Shown piece after piece: positions 26,551 through 37,984 of a stretch of DNA of 64,000 nt. Source of the DNA: Acidobacteriota bacterium (lineage in GTDB: Bacteria; Acidobacteriota; Aminicenantia; Aminicenantales; Saccharicenantaceae); the NCBI GenBank assembly GCA_029569255.1, contig JAKQUO010000045.1, positions 1 through 64,000 on the forward strand, given 5' to 3'. The notes below the pieces were generated by a model. It had not been told where the DNA came from. It did not search any database and saw only the letters and a list, made by a program, of their open reading frames with translations. Within the stretch, counting starts at the first letter, position 1; each line of letters begins with the position of its first letter. The position numbers and the translations under genes were made by a program.

Positions 26551-28344
26551 GTGGAGGTCATGTCGGACATCGAGCGGCTCCGGGCGCGGGCGGCCGAGCT
26601 GCCGGCCAAGCCGGGCATCTACTTCTTCAAGAGCGCCTCGGGCGAGGTCGTCTACATCGGCAAGGCCCGCTCGCTCCGCGACCGCGTCCGGTCCTATTTC
26701 CTGGCCAACCCCGACATCAAGGTCCGCCACATCCTCCGCGAGACGGCCGACATCGACTGCATCCTGACCGGTTCGGAGAAGGAAGCCGCCTTCCTCGAGA
26801 ACAACTACGTCCAACAGCACCAGCCCCGCTTCAACCTCCGGCTCAAGGACGACAAGAGCTTCCCCTACCTCAAGCTCACGGTCGGCGAGACCTGGCCGGG
26901 CGTCTATTTCAGCCGCAAGGTCGATCCGGACGGCGCCCGCTACTTCGGGCCCTTCTCGCCGGCCGGCCGGGCCCGCTCCTCCATCCACCTCGTCAACAAG
27001 CACTTCCGCGTCCGCGGCTGCGAGAACTCCGTCTTCCGCGGCCGCAAGCGCCCCTGCCTCGAGTACGAGCTCGGGCTCTGCTCGGCGCCCTGTGTCGGCC
27101 TCGTTTCCGAGGCCGACTACCGGGAGAGCGTGGACAACGCCTGCCTCTTCCTCGAAGGGCGCCTGCCCGAGCTGGCCCGGACGCTCCGGGCGCGTATGGA
27201 GCTCGCGGCCGAGAGCGAGAAGTTCGAGGAGGCCGCCCGCTGGCGCGACACCCTGCGCACGATCGAGGACATCCGCGACCGGCCCAGCGCGATCTCGACC
27301 TCGCTCGAGGACCAGGACGTCGTCGGCCTGGCCCGCGAGGGCGGCCGCGCCGCCGCCTACGTCTTCTTCATGCGCCGGGGCAAGATCCGCAACTCGGCGG
27401 CCCGCCTGCTGGACGTCCCCCCCGGGGCCCCGGACGCCGAGGTCCTGGCCGCCTTCCTGGCCGATTTCTACAAGAACCGGGAGGCCCCGCCCCGGATCCT
27501 CCTGCCCGCCTCGCCGGCCCTCCCCTCCGGCCCGCGGACGCTCCCCGGCCGGGCCAAGGTCCGCCTTCTCGCTCCCCGCGGCGGCAAGGACCGCAGGCTC
27601 GTCGACATGGCCGGGCGCAACGCCGAGGCCTTCCTCCGCCGCCAGGCCGGCGGCGAAGGATCGCCCCTGGAATCGCTCCAGGCCGCCCTCGGCCTTCCCG
27701 CCCTCCCCCGCACCATCGAGGGCTTCGACATCTCCAACACCGGCGGCCGGGAATCGGTCGGATCGCTGGTCGTCTTCCGCGACGGCCGGCCCGACAAGGA
27801 CAGCTACCGCCGCTTTCTCGTCCGGACGGTCGAGGGCCCGAACGACGTCGCCAGCCTCGGGGAGGTCATCACCCGGCGCTACCGCCATCTCCCCGCCGAC
27901 AAGGCGAGCCGGCCCGACCTGGTCATGGTCGACGGCGGCAAGCCCCAGCTCGGGGCCGCGGAGAAGGCCCTGGCCGCGCTCGGCCTCTCCGAACTCCCGC
28001 TTGTCTCCATCGCCAAGAAGGAAGAGATCCTTTTCACGCCCGGCCATCGCGAAGGCCTCCGCCTCGACCGGACCTCCCCCGCCCTCAGGCTGGTCCAGGC
28101 CGTCCGCGACGAGACCCACCGGTTCGCCATCGCCCTCCACCGCGGCCGCCGCGAGAAACGGAGCTTCGCCTCGCTCCTCGACGGCATCCCCGGCCTCGGC
28201 CCCAAGAAGAGGTCAGCTCTCCTCGCCCGCTACGGCGGGATCGACGCCATCCGGAGCGCACCCCGGCCGGAGCTTGACGCGCTCGTCGGAAAGGCCGTGG
28301 CCGGCCTGGTCCTTGACCGGCTTAGAGCAGAAAGCGATTCTTGA
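26551..28344 (+). CDS. uvrC: Excinuclease ABC subunit C
   Basis: 597 residues. UvrC makes both incisions around a lesion bound by UvrB. Order of domains: GIY-YIG nuclease (KPGIYFFKSASGEVVYIGKA, residues about 15-35), Cys-rich centre (CLEYELGLCSAPCVG), UVR motif near 210-240, RNase H-like nuclease (TIEGFDISNTGGRESVGSLV and DLVMVDGGKPQLGAAEKALA), and C-terminal helix-hairpin-helices (GIPGLGPKKRSALLARYG). The GTG at 26551 follows GAGGGGG; an ATG three codons later is possible. Co-oriented with uvrB. Confidence 0.96.
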   Translation: MEVMSDIERLRARAAELPAKPGIYFFKSASGEVVYIGKARSLRDRVRSYFLANPDIKVRHILRETADIDCILTGSEKEAAFLENNYVQQHQPRFNLRLKDDKSFPYLKLTVGETWPGVYFSRKVDPDGARYFGPFSPAGRARSSIHLVNKHFRVRGCENSVFRGRKRPCLEYELGLCSAPCVGLVSEADYRESVDNACLFLEGRLPELARTLRARMELAAESEKFEEAARWRDTLRTIEDIRDRPSAISTSLEDQDVVGLAREGGRAAAYVFFMRRGKIRNSAARLLDVPPGAPDAEVLAAFLADFYKNREAPPRILLPASPALPSGPRTLPGRAKVRLLAPRGGKDRRLVDMAGRNAEAFLRRQAGGEGSPLESLQAALGLPALPRTIEGFDISNTGGRESVGSLVVFRDGRPDKDSYRRFLVRTVEGPNDVASLGEVITRRYRHLPADKASRPDLVMVDGGKPQLGAAEKALAALGLSELPLVSIAKKEEILFTPGHREGLRLDRTSPALRLVQAVRDETHRFAIALHRGRREKRSFASLLDGIPGLGPKKRSALLARYGGIDAIRSAPRPELDALVGKAVAGLVLDRLRAESDS

Positions 28345-28351
28345 GCGGCCC

Positions 28352-28504
28352 GGATCCTCTCAAGGCTGCGAGGGAACTTGCCTCGAAGATCCCCGTTGCT
28401 GGAGGAGGGGACCCGCGGAGCGGGGGGGGAACCGTGCGTAACTGGTTCCCCGGGGGACCGGGGAGCTAGAGGCAATTCTCGAGCAAAGCCGCAGGAGAGG
28501 ATCC
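28352..28504 (+). ncRNA. Structured RNA element, copy 2 (unassigned)
   Basis: Between convergent uvrC and feoB. Perfect outer helix GGATCCTCTC (28352-28361) / GAGAGGATCC (28495-28504). Inside: GCGAG-GGAA-CTTGC (28368-28381), CCCGC-GGA-GCGGG (28412-28424), GGGGAACC-10 nt-GGTTCCCC (28426-28451), GCTAGAG-GCAATT-CTCGAGC (28465-28484, one A-G mismatch). Each helix has a counterpart in copy 1 (18537-18683) with covarying bases. No plus-strand gene lies downstream, so a simple riboswitch is unlikely here. Confidence 0.65.
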
Positions 28505-28531
28505 TGCCGTGTTCGGAAAAACGACGGCTTT

Positions 28532-30463
28532 CTAAAGAACGAGGCGGACGGCCCAGCTCAGGGCCAGGGCCACCCCGACGCTCAGCCCGGCCGAGACGAA
28601 GGCCCACTTCTTCCCGATCTCCTTCCACAGGACGGCGAAGGTGGACAGGCACGGGATGAAGAAGCTGATGAAGACGGTGAAGACGACGAGCTGCTCCCGG
28701 GTTATGACCGACATGATGCTGTGGTAATCGACGCCGAGCGCCTGGAGCATCATGATGAGCGACAGCTCCTTGCGCAGGAAGCCGAAGACGAGCGTCACCC
28801 CGAGCTCGCGCGGCAGCCCCAGCCCCTTGACCACGAGCGGGGCCAGGACGCCGTTGATCCAGCGGTCGGCCCGGACGTAGCTCAGCAGGCTCAGGACGAG
28901 GCTCCCCCCGATGAGGATGGGCCAGGCGAAGCGGATGAACGAATGGACCTGGAGCCAGGTCTTGCGCAGGATGGCCCCGGCCCGGGGCGCCTTGAGCGAC
29001 GGGATCTCCAGGATGAGGCCCGGCGACGGCTCCTTGAGGAACCGGCTGAGGGCCCAGCCGACGACGGCGACGACCAGGATGTTGGCGGCGTAGAAGCCCA
29101 TGGCCCAGAGGGGCCCGAGATAGAAGGCCACCAGGGCCAGGACGATGGTCGTCCTGGCCGAGCAGGGGATGAACGGGATGAGGACCGAGGTCAGGACCCG
29201 GTCCCGGTGGGACTCGAGCGTGCGCGTGGCCATGATGGCCGGCACGTTGCACCCGAACCCGAGGACGAAGGGCGAGATCGACTTGCCGTGCAGACCGATC
29301 CGGTGCATGAAGGCGTCGAGGAGGAAGCCGGCCCGGGCGAGATAGCCGAAGTCCTCGAGCGCCGACATGAGGAACAGGAGCGGCAGGAAATAGGGCAGGA
29401 CGATGGCCACGCCTCCCCCGATCCCCTGGAGGAGCCCTTCGGCGAGGTGGAACACGAGCCCGGAGCCGAGCCGGGCCGCCAGGGCCGCCCTGAGCTTGAT
29501 GAACGGGCCGAGCAGGAGCGACTCGAGCGGGCTGCCGACCTTGAAGATGACGGTGAAGAAGGCCAGGAACACGGCCGCCAGGATGACGTAGCCCAGGACG
29601 GGGTGCATGAGGACGGCGTCCAGCCTCTTGTCCCAGGTCATGCGCCGGCCGCGGAGGACGCGGCTGGTGTCCTCGAAGAGCTTCATGGCCTGGTGGTGCC
29701 GCTCGGCCGAGACGACCTCGTAGGCCGGCGCGCCGCGGCGCTCCTCGAGCTCCCGGAGGACGCGGTCCACGTCGGCCTTGAGGCCCGGCTCGACCTGGCC
29801 GAGGAAATCGCCGCAGGCGTGCCCGGCCGTCTCGACGAGCTTGACGGCCGTGAAGCGGGCGTTGGAGACGACCGGGAAGCCCGGCGGCAGCGACCGCTCG
29901 AGCCCGGCGATCCGGTCCTCGACGTCGGCCGAGAACGGGAGCGGCCGCGGGCGGCCGCCCCGGTCCAGGACCTCGAAGACGCGGTCCAGCAGCTCCTTGA
30001 CGCCGCGGCCGTGGGCGGCGATGGTCGGCACGACCGGGACGCCGAGGAGCCGCCCGAGCGCGGCCGCGTCGGTCCGGACGCCCTTGCGCTCGGCCACGTC
30101 GGTCATGTTCAGGGCGACGACCAGGGGGTAGCCGAGCTCGACCAGCTCCAGGGTCAGCTCCAGGCCGCGGCTGAGGGTCGAGGCGTCGACGACGTTGACG
30201 ACCAGGTCCGGCCGCTCGTCGAAGAGATGGGTCAGGACGACCTGCTCGGCGGGGTCGGTCGTGCAGAGCGAGTAGGCGCCCGGCAGGTCGACGATGTCGA
30301 GCAGGCGGCCCTCGATGTTGACCCGGCTGTGGGTGTGCTTGATGGAGGTGCCGGGGAAGTTCGAGGTCTCCGCCTTGGGCCCGGCGATGGAGTTGAACAG
30401 GGTGCTCTTGCCGCTGTTGGGCTGGCCGATGAAGACGACCGACGGGGCGTCAGGACGGTTCAT
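28532..30463 (-). CDS. feoB: Ferrous iron transport protein B
   Basis: 643 residues. FeoB is the inner-membrane Fe(II) transporter with an N-terminal G-domain. G1 is IGQPNSGKST (residues 12-21), G2 ETSNFPGTSIK, G3 DIVDLPGAYSL, G4 NMTD. A helical GDI-like segment follows, then the Gate regions with core motifs FGYLARAGFLLDAFMHRIGL and LGFGCNVPAIMATRTLE, where the Cys faces the pore. Length is shorter than E. coli FeoB (773) but normal for single-Gate-pair anaerobe proteins. Starts within feoA (14-nt overlap). Confidence 0.95.
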   Translation of the reverse strand: MNRPDAPSVVFIGQPNSGKSTLFNSIAGPKAETSNFPGTSIKHTHSRVNIEGRLLDIVDLPGAYSLCTTDPAEQVVLTHLFDERPDLVVNVVDASTLSRGLELTLELVELGYPLVVALNMTDVAERKGVRTDAAALGRLLGVPVVPTIAAHGRGVKELLDRVFEVLDRGGRPRPLPFSADVEDRIAGLERSLPPGFPVVSNARFTAVKLVETAGHACGDFLGQVEPGLKADVDRVLRELEERRGAPAYEVVSAERHHQAMKLFEDTSRVLRGRRMTWDKRLDAVLMHPVLGYVILAAVFLAFFTVIFKVGSPLESLLLGPFIKLRAALAARLGSGLVFHLAEGLLQGIGGGVAIVLPYFLPLLFLMSALEDFGYLARAGFLLDAFMHRIGLHGKSISPFVLGFGCNVPAIMATRTLESHRDRVLTSVLIPFIPCSARTTIVLALVAFYLGPLWAMGFYAANILVVAVVGWALSRFLKEPSPGLILEIPSLKAPRAGAILRKTWLQVHSFIRFAWPILIGGSLVLSLLSYVRADRWINGVLAPLVVKGLGLPRELGVTLVFGFLRKELSLIMMLQALGVDYHSIMSVITREQLVVFTVFISFFIPCLSTFAVLWKEIGKKWAFVSAGLSVGVALALSWAVRLVL

Positions 30464-30692
30464 GGGCGGGCTCGACGAGGACCTTCTGGGCGACCCCGCG
30501 GCCCAGGGCGACGGTCGTGTCCGAGCCGCGGTTCCGGACCAGGAGCGGGCCCCGGAGGATGGCCTTGCCGTCGAGCGCGACGATATCGCCCTTGTGGAAG
30601 CCGAGGGACATGAGGCGGCGCCGGGCGCCCTCGCCGCCGGCGAGATCGACGATGCGGAGGGGAACGTTGGCGGGGGCGTCGAGCAGGGTCAT
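30450..30692 (-). CDS. feoA: Ferrous iron transport protein A
   Basis: 80 residues with an SH3-like barrel: VPLRIVDLAGGEGARRRLMS, then LGFHKGDIVALDGKAI and GPLLVRNRGSDTTVALGRGVAQKV. FeoA is a small cytosolic partner of FeoB needed for Fe(II) uptake. The gene overlaps feoB by 14 nt. No Fur-box-like sequence is visible in the 59 nt upstream, in contrast to the fur operon at 54504. Confidence 0.92.
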   Translation of the reverse strand: MTLLDAPANVPLRIVDLAGGEGARRRLMSLGFHKGDIVALDGKAILRGPLLVRNRGSDTTVALGRGVAQKVLVEPAHEPS

Positions 30693-30751
30693 GGTCGTGC
30701 CAGCAGTCTAGTTTAGCCGATTTCCCCCGCGAATCAAGGGGGGCGCGGAAT

Positions 30752-31582
30752 TCAGTAGAGGACCTTGGTCTCGCCCTCGGCGGCGATGCGCTTGTCCATC
30801 CAGGCGACGATCAGGTCGCGCCGGGCCATGGTCGCGGCGAGCTCCTCGTCGGTCAGGTATTCGCCCACGACCGTCCGGAGCGTCTCCGGCGTCAGGGCCT
30901 TGATGGCCTCGAACAGGGCCCGGGGCATCGTGGCCATGATGAAGTTCGGCCCCTCCTTGAACTTCTCGTCGTAGATCAGCCGGGTCGTGAACTTCTTGGT
31001 CGTCCGGAAGGACCGCGAGTGATCGATGAGGATTATCCGCCAGTCCTCCGTGATCAGGTAGTTCCGCTGGTGGCGGTCCTCGTTGGAGATGAGGTTGTCC
31101 AAGGCCCGCTGGATGTGAAGGGCCCGGGTGAAATACATGTTCTTGATCCCGGGCGGGCTGAGCTTCTTCTTGAGTATGGCTTCCATGTCGAGCCAGGAGT
31201 CGACCCAGAGCTGGCACGAGCCCCGGTCGCCCTGGAACTCCCGCTCGACCGTCACCGGGACCATGTTGATGCCCAGGTAGCGGTTGAGCCGGTAGGCCGC
31301 GATCTCGCCCTTCCAGGTCTCCTTGTAGCCGCCGACGCGCTCGCCGATGGCGTTCTTCCAGAGGGCCTTCCGCTGGACGCCGTCCTTCTCGAGGGTCAGC
31401 GCGTAGGGCTGGGTGACGCCCTCGGACGCCGGCATCCGGACGCTCTTGACGATCTGGGCCGTCTTGAGGAAATCCTCCCACTTGTCGTACTCGGCCTGCT
31501 CGGCCTCCGTGAACTGGGCCGGGAGCGAGGTCCCGAACCCCAGGCAAACGACCGCCGCGAAGACTCTCAGGGCTTTTTTCAT
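30752..31582 (-). CDS. Exported protein with atypical (PI3/4-kinase- or FAM20-like) kinase motifs
   Basis: 276 residues. The signal peptide (MKKALRVFAAVVCLGFGTSL, then PAQ) indicates export. The rest has every landmark of a kinase of the PI3/4-kinase-HipA-FAM20 group: Lys76 in ALWKNA, Glu93 in WKGEIAAYRLNRYLG, the catalytic NEDRHQRN (Asp169, Asn174) and the metal-binding IILIDHSRSF (Asp187). GGGAGG lies 8 nt before the ATG. A kinase outside the cytosol would need an ATP supply or another donor, so substrate and cofactor are open. Stands alone between feoA and secA. Confidence 0.75.
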   Translation of the reverse strand: MKKALRVFAAVVCLGFGTSLPAQFTEAEQAEYDKWEDFLKTAQIVKSVRMPASEGVTQPYALTLEKDGVQRKALWKNAIGERVGGYKETWKGEIAAYRLNRYLGINMVPVTVEREFQGDRGSCQLWVDSWLDMEAILKKKLSPPGIKNMYFTRALHIQRALDNLISNEDRHQRNYLITEDWRIILIDHSRSFRTTKKFTTRLIYDEKFKEGPNFIMATMPRALFEAIKALTPETLRTVVGEYLTDEELAATMARRDLIVAWMDKRIAAEGETKVLY

Positions 31583-31677
31583 GATCTGACCCTCCCCCAT
31601 ACCGGAGCGCTTTCCGGCCCCGAGTGTAGTCCCGGATCGCCCCGATGTCAACAGGCCCGCCGGAGGCCCCGGTTACA

Positions 31678-31706
31678 TTGACTTCCCGGGGCGATTCTGT
31701 TAATAA
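31678..31706 (+). promoter_or_regulatory. Promoter of secA
   Basis: TTGACT at 31678-31683 and TAATAA at 31701-31706, 17-nt spacer. The start codon at 31714 is 7 nt after the -10, so the mRNA is probably leaderless; no Shine-Dalgarno is seen. Confidence 0.6.
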
Positions 31707-31713
31707 ATGGTGA

Positions 31714-34317
<2,604 letters not shown>

Positions 34318-34339
34318 TCCGTTCCGACGAGGAGGAGCC

Positions 34340-35806
34340 ATGCTCGACGACACCATCCGCGAGGCCCTCACCTTCGACGACGTCCTCATCCTCCCGGCCA
34401 AGTCCGCCGTCATCCCCCAGGACGCTTCCGTCAGGACCCGGCTGAGCCGGAACATCGCCCTCAACATCCCCCTCGTCAGCGCGGCCATGGACACCGTGAC
34501 GACGTCGCGGATGGCCATCGCCCTGGCCCAGCAGGGCGGCATCGGCGTCGTCCACCGCAATCTGTCCATCGAGAGCCAGGCCGAGGAGGTCGACAAGGTC
34601 AAGCGCCACGAGAGCGGCATGGTCGTCGAGCCCATCACCCTCCGGCCCCATGACCGGATCGGCCGGGCCCTCGAGGTCATGAGAGAGCACCACATCTCGG
34701 GCCTGCCGATCACGGACGAGTCGAACAAGCTCGTCGGCATCCTGACCAACCGGGACGTCCGCTTCGAGAGCCGGCTCCACCTGCCCATCGAGAAGGTCAT
34801 GACCCGCAAGCTCGTCACGGTCCCGGTCGGGACCTCGCTCGAGGAGGCGGAGAAGGCCTTCCACGAGCACAAGATCGAGAAGCTCCTCGTCGTCGACGAC
34901 GCCTTCCATCTCAAGGGCCTCATCACCTACAAGGACATCCTCAAGCGCATCCAGTACCCCGACGCGGCCAAGGACGCCCTCGGGCGCCTGCGGGTCGGCG
35001 CCGCTGTCGGGGTCGGCGCGGACGTCCTGGACCGGACCCGGGCCCTGGCGGCGGCCAAGTGCGACGTCGTCGTCGTCGACAACGCCCACGGCCACTCCCA
35101 GCGGGTCCTGGACACGGTCCGGACGCTCAAGAAGGAGTTCCCCGGGCTGGAGGTCGTGGCCGGGAACATCGGCACCGCCCGGGCCGCCGAGGAGCTCATC
35201 GGCCTCGGCGTCGACGCGGTCAAGGTCGGGGTGGGCCCCGGCTCGATCTGCACGACCCGGGTCATCACCGGGGCCGGCATCCCCCAGATCACGGCCATCG
35301 CCGACGTCGCCGGGGTCTGCGGCAAGGCCGGCGTGCCGCTCATCGCCGACGGCGGCATCAAGTATTCCGGCGACGTGGCCAAGGCCGTCGCCGCCGGGGC
35401 CGACTCGGTCATGCTCGGCAACCTCCTGGCCGGGACCGACGAGGCCCCCGGAGAGGTCGTCATGTACCAGGGCCGGGCCTACAAGCGCTACCGGGGCATG
35501 GGCTCCCTCGCGGTCATGAAAGAGGGCAAGAGCGGCGACCGCTACCAGCAGGAGGGCCAGGCCAACGCGGCCAAGCTCGTCCCCGAGGGCATCGAGGGCC
35601 AGGTCCCCTACAAGGGCAGCTCGAGCGTCATCATCCAGATGCTCGTCGGCGGCCTGCGGGCGGGCATGGGCTACGCCGGCTGCCCGACGATCGAGGAGTT
35701 CAAGGCCAAGGCCCGCTTCATCAGGATCACCCAGGCCTCGCTCCGGGAGAGCCACGTCCACAACGTCGTCATCACCCAGGAGGCCCCGAACTACCACCTC
35801 GACTGA
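34340..35806 (+). CDS. guaB: IMP dehydrogenase
   Basis: 488 residues. Converts IMP to XMP with NAD+, the committed step to guanine nucleotides. The catalytic loop [18 protein letters not shown] holds the active-site Cys (near 303), with flap residues [10 protein letters not shown] after it. Two CBS domains are inserted at about 95-205 ([20 protein letters not shown] and [16 protein letters not shown]). GAGGAG is well placed before the ATG. It follows secA after 22 nt, so it may be co-transcribed. Confidence 0.97.
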   Translation: MLDDTIREALTFDDVLILPAKSAVIPQDASVRTRLSRNIALNIPLVSAAMDTVTTSRMAIALAQQGGIGVVHRNLSIESQAEEVDKVKRHESGMVVEPITLRPHDRIGRALEVMREHHISGLPITDESNKLVGILTNRDVRFESRLHLPIEKVMTRKLVTVPVGTSLEEAEKAFHEHKIEKLLVVDDAFHLKGLITYKDILKRIQYPDAAKDALGRLRVGAAVGVGADVLDRTRALAAAKCDVVVVDNAHGHSQRVLDTVRTLKKEFPGLEVVAGNIGTARAAEELIGLGVDAVKVGVGPGSICTTRVITGAGIPQITAIADVAGVCGKAGVPLIADGGIKYSGDVAKAVAAGADSVMLGNLLAGTDEAPGEVVMYQGRAYKRYRGMGSLAVMKEGKSGDRYQQEGQANAAKLVPEGIEGQVPYKGSSSVIIQMLVGGLRAGMGYAGCPTIEEFKAKARFIRITQASLRESHVHNVVITQEAPNYHLD

Positions 35807-35837
35807 CGGTGCGGCGCGGGCGCGGCCCCGCGCCGGC

Positions 35838-36194
35838 TCAGGCGCCGGGGACGACGCGGTTCCCCTCCCCGCAGAGCACGATCCGCGGCGCGAAGCCCTC
35901 CATCCCGGCCTCGTCCATGTAGCCGTAGGCGGCGACGATGACGACGTCGCCGACCGAGGCCTTGTGCCCGGCCGCGCCGAAGACCTTGACCTCGCCGGAG
36001 CCCTTTGCGCCGCGCAGGACGTAGGTCGAGAAGCGCTCGCCGTTGCTGACGTTCCAGACCTCGACGCGCTCGTGCGGCCTAAGGCCGGCGGCGGCCAGGA
36101 GGTCCTCGTCGAGGGACAGGCTGCCTTCGTAGTCGATGTCGACGTGGGTCACCGTGGCCCGGTGGATCTTGGAGCGGAGGAAAGCTCGGAGCAT
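35838..36194 (-). CDS. panD: Aspartate 1-decarboxylase
   Basis: 118 residues. Makes beta-alanine for pantothenate. The pyruvoyl precursor cleavage site is Gly24-Ser25 in VDIDYEGSLSLDEDLL, with the conserved WNVSNGERFSTYVLRG and AAGHKASVGDVVIVAAYGYM stretches. Last of a compact panB-panC-panD run on the minus strand, 11 nt after panC. Confidence 0.95.
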   Translation of the reverse strand: MLRAFLRSKIHRATVTHVDIDYEGSLSLDEDLLAAAGLRPHERVEVWNVSNGERFSTYVLRGAKGSGEVKVFGAAGHKASVGDVVIVAAYGYMDEAGMEGFAPRIVLCGEGNRVVPGA

Positions 36195-36205
36195 GGCGGG
36201 TCTCC

Positions 36206-37051
36206 TCAGGCGCGCAGGCGGACGTTGTCGATGAGGCGGGTCGGGCCGATGAAGGCGGCCAGGGCGAGGAGGACCTCGCCGCGGACCTCGGCGACGGGCT
36301 CGAGCGTCTCCGGGTCGACGGCCTCGACGTAATCGATCCGGGCCAGCGGCTCGGCTTCGAGGACCGCCCGGACGCCGGCGGCGAGCCGGGCCGCGTCCCT
36401 CTCCCCCGCCGCGACCGCCCGCTCCGCCCAGCGCAGGCCCGTGGACAAGGCCAGGGCGGCCTTCCGCTCCTCCGGGCCGAGGTAGGCGTTGCGGGAGCTC
36501 AGGGCCAGCCCGTCGGGTTCGCGGACGATCGGACAGGTGACGATCTCGACGTCGAGGTCGAGGTCGGCGGCCATGCGGCGGACGATCAGGGCCTGCTGGG
36601 CGTCCTTGGCCCCGAAGAAGGCCAGGTCGGGCCGGACGATCTCGAAGAGCTTGAGAACGACCGTGACCACGCCCCGGAAGTGCCCCGGCCGGGACCGGCC
36701 GCAGAGCCGGTCCTGGAGCCCCGTCACTTCGGCGTAGGTGCGGTAGCCCGGCGGATAGACCTCGGCCGCGGAGGGGTGGAACAGGGCGTCGGCGCCGGCC
36801 CGCTCGAGGACGGCCGTGTCCTTGGCCAGGTCGCGGGGGTATCTCCGGAAATCCTCGTTCGGGCCGAATTGGGCCGGGTTGACGAAGACGCTGACCACGG
36901 TGACGTCGGCCCGGGCCTTGGACTCGCGGACGAGGCTGAGGTGGCCCTCGTGGAGGCAGCCCATGGTCGGGACGAGCCCGATCGTCAGGCCGGACCGGCG
37001 CCGGTCGCGGGCCAGGGCCTTCATCGCGGACAGGCTCCCGACGGCCTCCAT
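36206..37051 (-). CDS. panC: Pantothenate synthetase
   Basis: 281 residues. Joins pantoate and beta-alanine with ATP. The HIGH-like motif is TMGCLHEGHLSLV and the KMSKS-equivalent is IVREPDGLALSSRNAYL; VFVNPAQFGPNEDFRRYPRD and FGAKDAQQALIVRRM are also conserved. The ATG at 37051 overlaps the panB TGA by one base; a GTG one codon earlier is equally possible. Confidence 0.96.
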   Translation of the reverse strand: MEAVGSLSAMKALARDRRRSGLTIGLVPTMGCLHEGHLSLVRESKARADVTVVSVFVNPAQFGPNEDFRRYPRDLAKDTAVLERAGADALFHPSAAEVYPPGYRTYAEVTGLQDRLCGRSRPGHFRGVVTVVLKLFEIVRPDLAFFGAKDAQQALIVRRMAADLDLDVEIVTCPIVREPDGLALSSRNAYLGPEERKAALALSTGLRWAERAVAAGERDAARLAAGVRAVLEAEPLARIDYVEAVDPETLEPVAEVRGEVLLALAAFIGPTRLIDNVRLRA

Positions 37052-37935
37052 CACATCCCCCGGCCCGGCAGGCGCCGGCCGCGCTTCGGCAGGAACTCGG
37101 CGGCGGCATCGGGCTTCATGTGATAGGAGGTCGCGTCGTCGGGGAAACGGCCTTCCCGGACGTCGGCGGCGTAGGCCCGGACGGCCGCGCTCATGATGCC
37201 GTTGACGTCGGCGTAGCGGCGGACGAACTTGGGCGCGTAGCCCGTCGAGAAGCCCATGACGTCGTGGAAGACGAGGACCTGGCCGTCGCAGGCCGGGCCG
37301 GCCCCGATGCCGATGGTCGGGATGCCGACGGTCCGGGTGACCTCCGCGGCCACCTCGACGGGCACGGACTCGAGGACGACGGAGAAGGCCCCGGCCCTCT
37401 CCAGGGCCGCCGCCTCGTCGGCGATGCGCCGGGCCTCGCCGGCCAGCTTGCCCTCGACCTTGAAGCGGCCCAGGCGGTGGATGGACTGGGGCGTCAGGCC
37501 GACGTGGCCCATGACCGGGATCTCGGCCTCGACCATGGCCGCGACGAGCTTCAGCCGCTTCTTCGAGGCGCCCTCGACCTTGACCGCCGCCGCCCCGGCC
37601 TCCTTGAGGAAGCGGGAGGCGTTGCGGATGCTCTCTTCGTCGCCGAGGTGGAACGAGAAATAGGGCATGTCGCCGACGACCAGGGCCCGCCGTACCGCCC
37701 GGGTCACGGCCTTGGTGTGGTGGACCATCTCGTCCATGGTCACGGGCACGGTGTTCTCGTACCCGAGCACGACCATGCCCAGGGAGTCCCCGACCAGGAT
37801 GAGGTCGACCCCGGCCTCGTCGAGGATCCTGGCCGTGGGGTGGTCGTAGGCGGTCAGGCAGACGATCCGGGGCCCGGCGGCCTTGCGGGCCCGCAAGGAA
37901 GGGATGGTGATCTTTCCGCTCGGTGTCTCGGCCAT
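37051..37935 (-). CDS. panB: 3-methyl-2-oxobutanoate hydroxymethyltransferase
   Basis: 294 residues. Transfers a hydroxymethyl group from methylene-tetrahydrofolate to alpha-ketoisovalerate, giving ketopantoate. Metal- and substrate-binding motifs are in place: ILVGDSLGMVVLGYENTVPV, VVGDMPYFSFHLGDEESIRN, VEGASKKRLKLVAAMVEAEI, PVMGHVGLTPQS and GIGAGPACDGQVLVFHDVMG. First pan gene; the kinase-like gene ends... upstream, 49 nt away on the same strand, suggesting one operon. Confidence 0.96.
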   Translation of the reverse strand: MAETPSGKITIPSLRARKAAGPRIVCLTAYDHPTARILDEAGVDLILVGDSLGMVVLGYENTVPVTMDEMVHHTKAVTRAVRRALVVGDMPYFSFHLGDEESIRNASRFLKEAGAAAVKVEGASKKRLKLVAAMVEAEIPVMGHVGLTPQSIHRLGRFKVEGKLAGEARRIADEAAALERAGAFSVVLESVPVEVAAEVTRTVGIPTIGIGAGPACDGQVLVFHDVMGFSTGYAPKFVRRYADVNGIMSAAVRAYAADVREGRFPDDATSYHMKPDAAAEFLPKRGRRLPGRGM

Positions 37936-37984
37936 TGTCCGTCCTTTCTCCCCGTCCCGGCGGGATCGAGGTAAAGTCTCGGGC

